Assembly (NCBI RefSeq): GCF_051851475.1
Contig: NZ_JBPUSJ010000002.1
Coordinates: 248,001-312,000 of the forward strand
Direction of reading: 5' to 3'
Source: Carboxylicivirga taeanensis
GTDB lineage: Bacteria; Bacteroidota; Bacteroidia; Bacteroidales; Marinilabiliaceae
DNA length: 64,000 bases
The position numbers and the translations under genes are program-made. Below the pieces are notes generated by a model. The model had not been told where the DNA came from, did no database searches, and was given only the letters and a program-made list of their open reading frames with translations. Positions 22,727 to 30,912 of this stretch are shown here, piece after piece. Every line of letters begins with the position of its first letter. The first letter of the stretch is position 1.

Positions 22727-23881
22727 ATGAACAGCAGAAGAATTTTATTAAAGAGTACAGGTTTACTTGCCGGAGCTGCATTAGTAGGCGGTTCACAGGG
22801 GGCATGTACTCCATCCAATTCCAATATGAAGAGATCTTTAAGTGCCCGAATGACGTTGCGCTTTAAAGCCTACGATTTGCTGTTGAAACATACTTTTACC
22901 ATTGCATCCAATTCCAGAACGACCACGCCGGTGATGTTGGTTGAAATAGATTATGATGGAGTAATAGGCTATGGCGAGGCGGCCATGCCACCTTACTTAG
23001 GGGAGTCGCATGAAACAGCGGCTCATTTTTTATCGAAGGTAAAGCTGGACAAATTCTCAAGCCCGTTTCTGATCGAAGATATTTTGGAATATGTGGGTGG
23101 ATTGGAAGCTGGCAATTATGCAGCCAAAGCATCGGTTGATATTGCTTTGCATGACCTATTAGGAAAGCTCACAGAACAGCCTTTGTACAGACTGTGGGGA
23201 CTTGATCCCTTAAAAACACCGGATACCAGCTTCACAATTGGTATTGATACGCCAGAAGTAGTAAAGGAAAAGGTGAAAGAGGCGGCTCCCTATAATATAC
23301 TTAAGGTTAAATTGGGCAGGGGGAACGATAAGGAAATGATTTCAACGATTCGCACGGTCACCGATAAGCCATTGTGTGTAGATGTCAACCAGGGTTGGAC
23401 AGATAAACATGAAGCGTTAGATATGGTGCACTGGCTAAAGGAACAAGGTGTGGTATTTGTTGAACAGCCAATGTCTAAAAGTAAAGAAGCCTGGGATGAT
23501 ATGGCATGGTTAACAGAACATAGCCCGTTGCCAATAATTGCCGATGAAGCTCTGCAAACGGTAGATGATGTTCTTCCGCTGAACGGGATTTATTCCGGCA
23601 TCAATATTAAACTAATGAAATGTGGAGGATTGCGAGCAGCTCAAAAAATGATTACGCTGGCACGCGCCATGAACATGAATGTGATGATTGGATGCATGAC
23701 AGCAACATCCTGTGCAATTTCGGCGGCATCGCAATTATCACCGTTGGTAGACTGGGCTGATCTGGACGGTAATTTACTCATATTCAATGATGTGTTCGAA
23801 GGAGTGAAGGTGATTGATGGGAAGGTGACACTGAATGAGGGGCCGGGGATTGGAATCCAAAACAGAAGGGCTAATTGTTAA
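22727..23881 (+). CDS. Exported L-Ala-D/L-Glu dipeptide epimerase (enolase superfamily)
   Basis: A 384-residue enolase-superfamily epimerase acting on L-Ala-D-Glu from peptidoglycan stem peptides. The KxK base motif is in YNILKVKLGRG near 192, metal ligands are Asp in CVDVNQGW, Glu in FVEQPM and Asp in IADEAL, and the second base Lys is in IKLMKCGG near 296, all intact. The N-terminus has a Tat-like signal (NSRRILLKSTGLLAGAAL) and a possible lipid-attachment Cys (GSQGAC), so it is exported, unlike cytoplasmic YkfB/YcjG. It follows the NlpC/P60 gene by 10 nt, which suggests that dipeptides are released and epimerised in the periplasm. Confidence 0.92.
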   Translation: MNSRRILLKSTGLLAGAALVGGSQGACTPSNSNMKRSLSARMTLRFKAYDLLLKHTFTIASNSRTTTPVMLVEIDYDGVIGYGEAAMPPYLGESHETAAHFLSKVKLDKFSSPFLIEDILEYVGGLEAGNYAAKASVDIALHDLLGKLTEQPLYRLWGLDPLKTPDTSFTIGIDTPEVVKEKVKEAAPYNILKVKLGRGNDKEMISTIRTVTDKPLCVDVNQGWTDKHEALDMVHWLKEQGVVFVEQPMSKSKEAWDDMAWLTEHSPLPIIADEALQTVDDVLPLNGIYSGINIKLMKCGGLRAAQKMITLARAMNMNVMIGCMTATSCAISAASQLSPLVDWADLDGNLLIFNDVFEGVKVIDGKVTLNEGPGIGIQNRRANC

Positions 23882-23934
23882 GAAATGATTTTTCTGAAAA
23901 TATTACTGCTGATTATAAGAAAAAATAATTTAAT

Positions 23935-25842
23935 ATGAATCGCAAACAACTTTTTAATAAACTAATTCTGTTGTTGATATGTCCATTCTTAATGCACTGC
24001 TCTGGAACTCGACATTTAAATGATGAAGTAGCAAGGAATGAAACAAATGAGTTGCCAGCAGTGTCACGAGAGTTTCGAGCTGCATGGATAGCAACAGTAG
24101 CTAATATTAATTGGCCGAGCAAGCCTGGCTTAACCGTGCAGCAGCAAAAAGATGAGGCAATTGCACTATTGGATTTTCTAAAGGCCAATCATTTTAATGC
24201 AGTTATTTTCCAGGTTAGGCCGCAGTGTGATGCCTTATACTCTTCGGAGCTGGAACCATGGTCTTATTTTTTAACCGGCCAGCAGGGGGAAAGGCCAAGT
24301 CCATATTATGATCCTCTTGAATTTTGGATTGAAGAAGCACATAAAAGGGCATTAGAATTTCATGCGTGGTTTAATCCTTATAGAGCACACCATGTAAGTG
24401 GAGGCGAAGTTAGTAATAGTTCTATTGTAGAAACGAACCCTGAGTTGGTTACCCGACTTGACAATGGGTATTATTGGATGATTCCAACAGAGAAGGGAAC
24501 ACAAGATCACTCATTTAATGTTGTTATGGATGTTGTTCGTCGTTACAATGTTGATGGAGTGCACTTTGATGATTATTTCTACCCTTATCCTTCGTACCAT
24601 AATGGGAAAGATTTTCCTGATGATCTAAGTTGGCAAAAATACCTTGATGGAGGAGGTAAATTAAGCAGAGGGGATTGGCGAAGAGATGCTGTTAATCAAT
24701 TTATGGAACGGATATATAAAGGAATTAAAAATGAGAAGAAGCACGTTAAGTTTGGCTTGAGTCCATTTGGAGTTTGGCGTCCTAATAATCCAGAATCGAT
24801 TAAAGGATTAGATCAGTATGAAGTGCTTTATGCTGATGCGAAATTATGGTTAAATAAAGGGTGGGTGGATTATTGGACTCCTCAACTGTATTGGCCAATA
24901 AACCAAATGGCTCAAAGCTTTCCGGTGCTAGTAGGTTGGTGGAATCAGCAAAATTTGAAAAAAAGACATTTTTGGCCAGGAATCAGTCCAAAAGCAAAAA
25001 ATGGTAGCAGTGAGGCTGATGAAGCATTTAATCAGATAATGGTTACCAGGGGGATGCTTTCAGAAAGTCCAGGGATTGTTTATTGGAACATTAATTCCTT
25101 GTTAAAGTCATCGGAGTTGGTTCAAACCCTCAAAAAAGGTCCCTATAATAAACCGGCACTTGTTCCGTCATCTTCATGGTTAGGGTCAAAACTGCCAAAA
25201 ATGCCAGATGTGGAGCTAGTAGAAGCTAATGATAGTATCCTGATAAAATGGAAAGAGGCTGATAATACAAGGGTTGCATCTTGGGTAGTTCATTATAAAT
25301 ACGGGAGTCGTTGGGAGTACGCTATTATAGGGCGTCATAGTCAATCGTTACTGCTGCCATCGTATAAAATCAAAACTGCGATTAAAGATGATATTAATTC
25401 GTGCACAAAAGTGGATGAGTTGGCAGATTTGCTTTGTCAGGTGTCAGTGCAAGTCGTGGATTTGTTTGGAAATACAAGTGTGCCAATGTTAGTTACAGTA
25501 AACGATTTGAAACTTGACTTTGATGCGCTAAAGGTTTTTGCAAAAGAACAACAGGAGAGCAAACGTTCATTAGTAAGTCCAAAAGAGAAGAAGACCGTTA
25601 GTCTTGATTTAAGTCTTATTATGCCCATCGAAGCAGAAGAGGTCACTGTTATTTCAGGAGCAACTCAGCAAAGAATAAAAATAGGAGAAAGTAAAGTTAT
25701 TCAGGTTGATTTGTTACAATCAGAAGACTTAGAACTCGTTTTTGACCCAAAAACTTTTAAAGTTAATTATGAGGATGTTCTTGATGGCTCTGTTTATGTA
25801 GTTGCTGCCGGAGATGCACATCAAAAAGATGAGGAGCTTTAA
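23935..25842 (+). CDS. GHL10 glycoside hydrolase-like lipoprotein (DUF187/YddW type)
   Basis: A 635-residue lipoprotein (lipobox FLMHC, Cys22). The GHL10 TIM-barrel domain (about 45-380) begins REFRAAWIATVANINWPSKP and includes FQVRPQCDALYSS, ALEFHAWFNPYRAHH and VDGVHFDDYFYPYPS with paired Asp residues. A fibronectin-like domain (about 405-500) and an extra C-terminal region follow. It is related to E. coli YddW and B. subtilis YngK, whose substrates are not well established. A second GHL10 with a T9SS tail is encoded at 40729. Position after the epimerase and before the D-lactate-dehydrogenase-like gene suggests action on peptidoglycan glycan strands or attached polymers; this is inference. 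Confidence 0.9.
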   Translation: MNRKQLFNKLILLLICPFLMHCSGTRHLNDEVARNETNELPAVSREFRAAWIATVANINWPSKPGLTVQQQKDEAIALLDFLKANHFNAVIFQVRPQCDALYSSELEPWSYFLTGQQGERPSPYYDPLEFWIEEAHKRALEFHAWFNPYRAHHVSGGEVSNSSIVETNPELVTRLDNGYYWMIPTEKGTQDHSFNVVMDVVRRYNVDGVHFDDYFYPYPSYHNGKDFPDDLSWQKYLDGGGKLSRGDWRRDAVNQFMERIYKGIKNEKKHVKFGLSPFGVWRPNNPESIKGLDQYEVLYADAKLWLNKGWVDYWTPQLYWPINQMAQSFPVLVGWWNQQNLKKRHFWPGISPKAKNGSSEADEAFNQIMVTRGMLSESPGIVYWNINSLLKSSELVQTLKKGPYNKPALVPSSSWLGSKLPKMPDVELVEANDSILIKWKEADNTRVASWVVHYKYGSRWEYAIIGRHSQSLLLPSYKIKTAIKDDINSCTKVDELADLLCQVSVQVVDLFGNTSVPMLVTVNDLKLDFDALKVFAKEQQESKRSLVSPKEKKTVSLDLSLIMPIEAEEVTVISGATQQRIKIGESKVIQVDLLQSEDLELVFDPKTFKVNYEDVLDGSVYVVAAGDAHQKDEEL

Positions 25843-25918
25843 AAAGTAATATCCAGGATTGGGAATATTCAATTATGATTATTTGATATAATAAAGAAGT
25901 TTTGAAAAGGTTGAAAGG

Positions 25919-28747
25919 ATGAGTCGGAATAGCAAAATAGCGGTGTTTAAAAGGGATGTTAATTCGGTGTTGAATAATGCTCAGGTATACGATCGTTACA
26001 TCGATCGTTTTGCCAAAGGTACCGATGCTGGTTTTTATCGCTTGGTTCCGCAATTGGTTGTGGTAGTTAATAACGAAGATGAATTGCGGTCAACGCTGAA
26101 AGCTGCCTATGCTAATGCTGTGCCAGTGACATTTAAAGCCGGGGGAACCAGTTTATCTGGACAGACCATTACCAATTCAGTGCTTATTGAGATTGGTCCC
26201 GAGTTTAATCGCTTAGAAATTTTGGACAATGGTCAGCGTATTAAGGTACAGCCCGGCGCTCGTGGTGGCTTTGTGAATAACCAGCTGGCCAGGTTTGGCT
26301 ATAAAGTTGGACCAAGCCCGGCCTCTATAAATGCCGCCAAAATTGGGGGGATTGTAGCCAATAACGCCAGTGGCGCCAGTTATGGAATTGTAACCAATAG
26401 TTACAACACGGTTGAAGCCATGCGTATTGTAATGGCCGATGGAACTGTGCTGGTTACCAACGATGAAAGCAGTCGGGCTCAATTTCGACAATCGCACCAT
26501 GCCTTGTTGCTGGAGCTGGCGGCTATCAGGCAACAAATTCTGACCAATGGAGGCATTCATGATAAGATCAGATCAAAATATGCACTGAAGAACACAACCG
26601 GTTATGGTATGAACTCTTTGGTTGATTTTGAGGATCCCATTGATATACTCATGCACTTGATGTTTGGCTCAGAAGGTACTCTTGGCTTTATATCGGAAGT
26701 AACTTTTCGAACCATCAAGGAGCATCCGCATAAAACGTGTTCACTTATATTTCTGCCTGATATTAGAGAGGCAGCAAGGTGTATTATTCCTTTAAGAGAG
26801 TGTTCGGTGAGCGCGGCAGAGTTGATGGATAGGAATGCGCTTAAGGCTGTAGAGGATGTGGATGGCTTGCCTGCTTTTTTGAAAGAATTACCTGATGGTG
26901 CGGCAGCTTTATTAGTGGAGACAGCCGCAGAGACAGCCGCTGAACTGGAGAAGCAGCAAAAGGAGATTGAAGATAAACTTGCAGCGATCCAAACCATTTA
27001 CCCAATCAGCTTTACAAATAACAAAAAAGATTACGCAACCTACTGGAAGGTACGCAAAGGGTTATTTACATCTGCAGCAGCTACCCGGCCAATCGGAACA
27101 ACCTGCATTATCGAAGATGTGGCCTTTCCCGGTGAAGTGCTTGATGAGGCTTTGCCGGCTTTGCAACTGCTTTTAAACAAGCATCATTACAAAGGTTCGG
27201 TGATGTGGGGGCATTTACTGGATGGAAATATTCACTTTTTGGTGATGCCCGATTTTGATCAGGACTGGCAAATGGATAATTACAAGTTATTTATGCATGA
27301 ATTGGCAGACTTGGTGGTTAATCAATTCAATGGCAGTTTAAAGGCCGAGCATGGTACCGGACGAAATATGGCTCCATTTGTAGAATTTGAATGGGGCAAA
27401 GAGGTGTATGGCTTAATGAAACGCCTTAAAAAGGGCATTGACCCAACTGGTATCTTAAACCCGGGAGTACTGATTAATGAGGATGCAGAAATATACACCA
27501 AGAACATTAAAGCTTTACCGCAGGTACATCCGTTAATTGATACCTGTATTGAATGTGGCTTTTGCGAAAGTAGTTGTCCTTCGCTCGACCTGACCTTGAC
27601 ACCGCGTCAGCGGATCTCTGTTTACAGAGCGCTGAATACGGGCGAAGCAATTGGTTCTAAAAAAGAATGCCAATCAGTTGCTAAAGCTTTTCGGTTGAAG
27701 GGCGAAGAGAGTTGTGCAACAGATGGCTTGTGTGCGGTAAATTGTCCGGTAGGAATCAATACGGGTAAATTGATTAAGGAGTTGCGTTTTGAGTCCAAGA
27801 GTAATCTGGCAGATGCAAGCGCTTCATTTGTAGCGAAACACTACGGAAGATTTAATGGTGCTGCCCGAATCGCGCTAAATACTGTAGGGGGTATTGCAAA
27901 AATACTGCCCGATGCGGTGATGGAGAGCGGGGCTATGCTCATACATAAAGGATCGCGTAGAACCATCCCTCTGTGGAATAGAAGTATGCCTCTTGGTGCT
28001 CCTAAAGTCGATGTTTCGGCAGGTAATGCTGGTGCTGATAAGGTCGTTTATTTCCCGGCTTGTATCAACCGAATGATGGGGAATGATGCGGGTACACATG
28101 ATAAGGAAGCTTTAACTGCGGTAACAAAAAAGTTGCTCAACAGGGCTAATTATAACGTCATCTATCCCGAGAATCTGACAAATCTATGCTGTGGAATGGC
28201 TTTCGACAGTAAGGGGTTTCCAAAGCAAGGGATGATGAAACTCAAAGAGTTGGAAAAACAACTGCTAAAAGCATCTGATAATGGGCGTTATCCGGTTTTG
28301 TGTGATATGAGTCCCTGCTTATTGCGCATGAAGGAGCTAATGGATAAGCGATTGAGCTTGTATGAGCCGGTTGAGTTTACGCTAAAATACCTCAAAAGCC
28401 GTTTAAATTTTCAGCCTCAAAACGAAACCGTAATGGTGCACGCAACTTGCAGTAGCATAAAAATGGGAATGGATGAGCAGCTGGAGGAGTTAGCGCGGAT
28501 GTGTGCCAAAGAAGTTATAAGGCCGCAGAAAACAGGTTGCTGTGGTTGGGCCGGCGATAAGGGGTTTTCATTGCCAGAACTGAATAAGTCGGCATTGAAA
28601 TATTTGAAGGATGAAGTACCCGAAAATGCGGTAGCCGGCTATAGTACTAGTCGAACTTGTGAAATTGGATTGACTTTGCATAGTGGCCTTAGCTACCAGT
28701 CAGTTTTATACTTGGTTGAAAGGGCTACCTGTAATCCAATGGTATAG
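25919..28747 (+). CDS. FAD- and Fe-S-binding D-2-hydroxyacid (D-lactate) dehydrogenase-like protein
   Basis: A 942-residue flavoprotein. The order is a PCMH-type FAD-binding domain (about 40-265; TFKAGGTSLSGQ near 66), FAD-oxidase C-terminal domain (about 270-530; GHLLDGNIHFLVMPDF), ferredoxin-like clusters (CIECGFCESSCP near 542; CATDGLCAVNCPVG near 600) and two CCG domains (NLCCGMAFDSKG; TGCCGWAGDKGF). This matches the roughly 935-residue quinone-linked D-lactate dehydrogenases (Dld-II type); YdiJ-type D-2-hydroxyglutarate dehydrogenases are similar. In this gene neighbourhood D-lactate is attractive, because cleaving the lactyl ether of MurNAc 6-phosphate releases it; no etherase gene (murQ) is in the window. 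It probably feeds electrons to the quinone pool. Confidence 0.9.
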   Translation: MSRNSKIAVFKRDVNSVLNNAQVYDRYIDRFAKGTDAGFYRLVPQLVVVVNNEDELRSTLKAAYANAVPVTFKAGGTSLSGQTITNSVLIEIGPEFNRLEILDNGQRIKVQPGARGGFVNNQLARFGYKVGPSPASINAAKIGGIVANNASGASYGIVTNSYNTVEAMRIVMADGTVLVTNDESSRAQFRQSHHALLLELAAIRQQILTNGGIHDKIRSKYALKNTTGYGMNSLVDFEDPIDILMHLMFGSEGTLGFISEVTFRTIKEHPHKTCSLIFLPDIREAARCIIPLRECSVSAAELMDRNALKAVEDVDGLPAFLKELPDGAAALLVETAAETAAELEKQQKEIEDKLAAIQTIYPISFTNNKKDYATYWKVRKGLFTSAAATRPIGTTCIIEDVAFPGEVLDEALPALQLLLNKHHYKGSVMWGHLLDGNIHFLVMPDFDQDWQMDNYKLFMHELADLVVNQFNGSLKAEHGTGRNMAPFVEFEWGKEVYGLMKRLKKGIDPTGILNPGVLINEDAEIYTKNIKALPQVHPLIDTCIECGFCESSCPSLDLTLTPRQRISVYRALNTGEAIGSKKECQSVAKAFRLKGEESCATDGLCAVNCPVGINTGKLIKELRFESKSNLADASASFVAKHYGRFNGAARIALNTVGGIAKILPDAVMESGAMLIHKGSRRTIPLWNRSMPLGAPKVDVSAGNAGADKVVYFPACINRMMGNDAGTHDKEALTAVTKKLLNRANYNVIYPENLTNLCCGMAFDSKGFPKQGMMKLKELEKQLLKASDNGRYPVLCDMSPCLLRMKELMDKRLSLYEPVEFTLKYLKSRLNFQPQNETVMVHATCSSIKMGMDEQLEELARMCAKEVIRPQKTGCCGWAGDKGFSLPELNKSALKYLKDEVPENAVAGYSTSRTCEIGLTLHSGLSYQSVLYLVERATCNPMV

Positions 28748-28781
28748 GTCTTCTAAATAGAAAATGTTAAAAATTATCATT

Positions 28782-30635
28782 ATGAAAATAAATGTTGGGG
28801 TTTTAAATACCTGCAGACTGTCATTGTATCTCTTTGCACTTTTATCTTTTTTTGCTTGCAGTTCAGAGCAGACAATACGTTACGCCCTGCTAACTGATTT
28901 GCACGTTGAGTTAGGCAATAATAATGAAGCCGTTTTATTAGAGGTGGTAAAAGAAATTAATAATGGGCAATTTGATTTTGTAGTTATATCGGGGGACTTG
29001 ACCAATATGGGATCAGACGCTGAGCTAGGGGCTTTTAATGCATGTATTCAACAATTAAATATCCCTTATCATATTCTTCCCGGGAATCATGAGACGAATT
29101 GGTCAGAGACTGGTGGAGCCACTTATCAGAAGTTATTTGGGGATGATCGCTTTTATTTTGAACATGAGGAAGTGGCTTTTGTAGGTTTTAATACCGGTCC
29201 TTATATGAAAATGGGGGATGGTCATGTTAAAAAGGAGGATATTAGATGGTTACAAAAAATATTAGCAGAAAATACTAAGCCAGTAGTTTCTTTGGCACAT
29301 TATCCAATTGCTGATGGGTTGGATAATTGGCTAGAAGTCAGTGAGGTTCTAAAATCCAATGGAGTTGTACTGGCTCATTGCGGGCATGGACATAAATTGA
29401 AATTATTAAACTTTAATGGGATACCTGGTGTAATGGGGCGTGCATTAGTTGGTCGTGGGGAAGAAGATTACGGATATACAATTGTTGAATTGAATCAGGA
29501 TTCTGTTAGCATAAAGGAGAAAAGACTCAATAGTCCACCAGTTGTTTTTAGAAAATGGGGAATTAATGAAACGGCTTTGCTTGACACCTTAACCGAACCG
29601 AAGAACACAATTGCATTTGAAAATAGTTCAAAAATAGCCTCTAAGGTTAGTGAATTATTCGATGATGATGCATCTGTAATGGGAGGCTTTTCATACACTA
29701 ACGATAAGTTAGTGTGGCTTACGTCAGAAGGAGTGTTGAAAGTTTTAAATACTAATAAAAATAAAATTGTGTGGGAAAAAGAATTGGGCAAACCCCAATA
29801 TTCAACTCCAGTACTTCATGATAGTCTAATTATTTGTGGCACTTCGCAGGGGCATATAATTGCTTGGGATATCCTAAGTGGTCAAGAGTTATGGAGAGTT
29901 GATGTTGGAAGTCCTGTCTTTTCAGAAGGGCTTATTCGTGAGGAGAGTTTATATATTGCTTGCGGTAAGAGTGGTTATTATAAAATTGATGTTACAAATG
30001 GTCATATTATATGGCATTTTGATCAATTGGAGGGATTCGTTCAGGCAAAGCCTTGTGTAACCAATAATGAGGTGGTATTCGGAGCATGGGACAGACACCT
30101 ATACTGTTTGGACAAGTTTACAGGTGCCCTAAAATGGAAATGGAATAATGGACATGGGGCGGTTTTATATTCGCCTGGTAATGTTGTGCCTGTGGTTGCG
30201 AACGAAAAAGTATTTATTGTGGCACCAGATAGGTATTTTACTGTTTTGAACTTAGAAGATGGTTCGGTTCAGTATCGAACAAACGAACATAAGGTGAGAG
30301 AATCGATGGGTATATCTACTGATAAAAAAATGGTCTATGCTAAGTTGATGAATGATTCTATTGTTGCTTTCCCAACGCATGGTAAGACGCATAAAAGTTT
30401 GTGGACCGCTAATGTTGGCTTTGGTTATGAGCATAATCCGTGTCCGTTAGTTGAAGTAAATGGTGTAGTTTATGGAGGTACCAAAAATGGAGAGCTGTTT
30501 GCGATTGATGCTTCTACTTGCAAGGTTTTATGGCGTTATAAGATCTCTAATTCGGCAATAAATAAGTTAATGTTTACTGGGGGACTAATTGCAAATACAA
30601 TGGATGGAAAGTTTATTAAGTTCGATACTAATTAG
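28782..30635 (+). CDS. Metallophosphoesterase fused to a PQQ-like beta-propeller, lipoprotein
   Basis: About 617 residues. The lipobox LSFFAC places it in the cell envelope. The N-terminal calcineurin-like phosphoesterase (about 35-250) has all metal motifs: TDLHVE, SGDLTN, PGNHET, LAHYPI and CGHGHKL. A PQQ-like beta-propeller (about 275-610) has repeats such as GQELWRVDVGSPV and GALKWKWNNGHG. Start: ATG at 28782 is preferred over 28764, because a normal signal peptide (MKINVGVLNTCRLSLYLFAL) begins there. The gene is 34 nt after the dehydrogenase gene, last in this transcript. Fusion of the two folds is uncommon. With the phosphodiester glycosidase downstream it suggests that phosphodiester bonds are part of the substrate. 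Confidence 0.87.
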   Translation: MKINVGVLNTCRLSLYLFALLSFFACSSEQTIRYALLTDLHVELGNNNEAVLLEVVKEINNGQFDFVVISGDLTNMGSDAELGAFNACIQQLNIPYHILPGNHETNWSETGGATYQKLFGDDRFYFEHEEVAFVGFNTGPYMKMGDGHVKKEDIRWLQKILAENTKPVVSLAHYPIADGLDNWLEVSEVLKSNGVVLAHCGHGHKLKLLNFNGIPGVMGRALVGRGEEDYGYTIVELNQDSVSIKEKRLNSPPVVFRKWGINETALLDTLTEPKNTIAFENSSKIASKVSELFDDDASVMGGFSYTNDKLVWLTSEGVLKVLNTNKNKIVWEKELGKPQYSTPVLHDSLIICGTSQGHIIAWDILSGQELWRVDVGSPVFSEGLIREESLYIACGKSGYYKIDVTNGHIIWHFDQLEGFVQAKPCVTNNEVVFGAWDRHLYCLDKFTGALKWKWNNGHGAVLYSPGNVVPVVANEKVFIVAPDRYFTVLNLEDGSVQYRTNEHKVRESMGISTDKKMVYAKLMNDSIVAFPTHGKTHKSLWTANVGFGYEHNPCPLVEVNGVVYGGTKNGELFAIDASTCKVLWRYKISNSAINKLMFTGGLIANTMDGKFIKFDTN

Positions 30636-30912
30636 TTTCCAAAGTTTTAGTGATTAACTCAAATGGTTCCAAGTGAGAAAAGAGGAGGTGGGTTGAATGT
30701 GAAATGTGTATGATATGTTATAAAACACTTTTATTGCGCAATATTAGCTAAGGTGCGGTTTTACAGTAGTTTGTTTGTAATTGTGTATGTCAGAAACTGT
30801 TTGATTGTTAGAATAAAATGGTTAAAATTGTATTACAATGAGTGATGTATGATGTATTTCAAATATTAATATTTAATTAATTGATAATAAGTCAAATCTA
30901 AATCAAAGGTTA
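30636..30912. other. Leader and promoter region of the SusC/SusD operon
   Basis: 277 bp, AT-rich, no gene. The promoter and FadR-type operator occupy 30800-30838. A second operator-like sequence, GTATGATGTATTTC, lies at 30847-30860. Confidence 0.6.
30800..30838 (+). promoter_or_regulatory. SusC promoter with perfect FadR-type operator
   Basis: TTTG (30800-30803), 19 nt spacer, TAAAATTG (30823-30830; one mismatch to TAnnTTTG). It is directly fused with TTGTATTACAA (30828-30838), which fits t.GTa(N0-1)tAC.a at every position and is part of the 13 bp inverted repeat ATTGTA-T-TACAAT (30827-30839). This is the best operator in the window. Confidence 0.7.

Noticed and set aside
26213..26997. Antisense frames of 115 and 131 codons in the D-lactate-dehydrogenase-like gene
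   Set aside because: They are shadows of a clearly coding sequence with intact domains.
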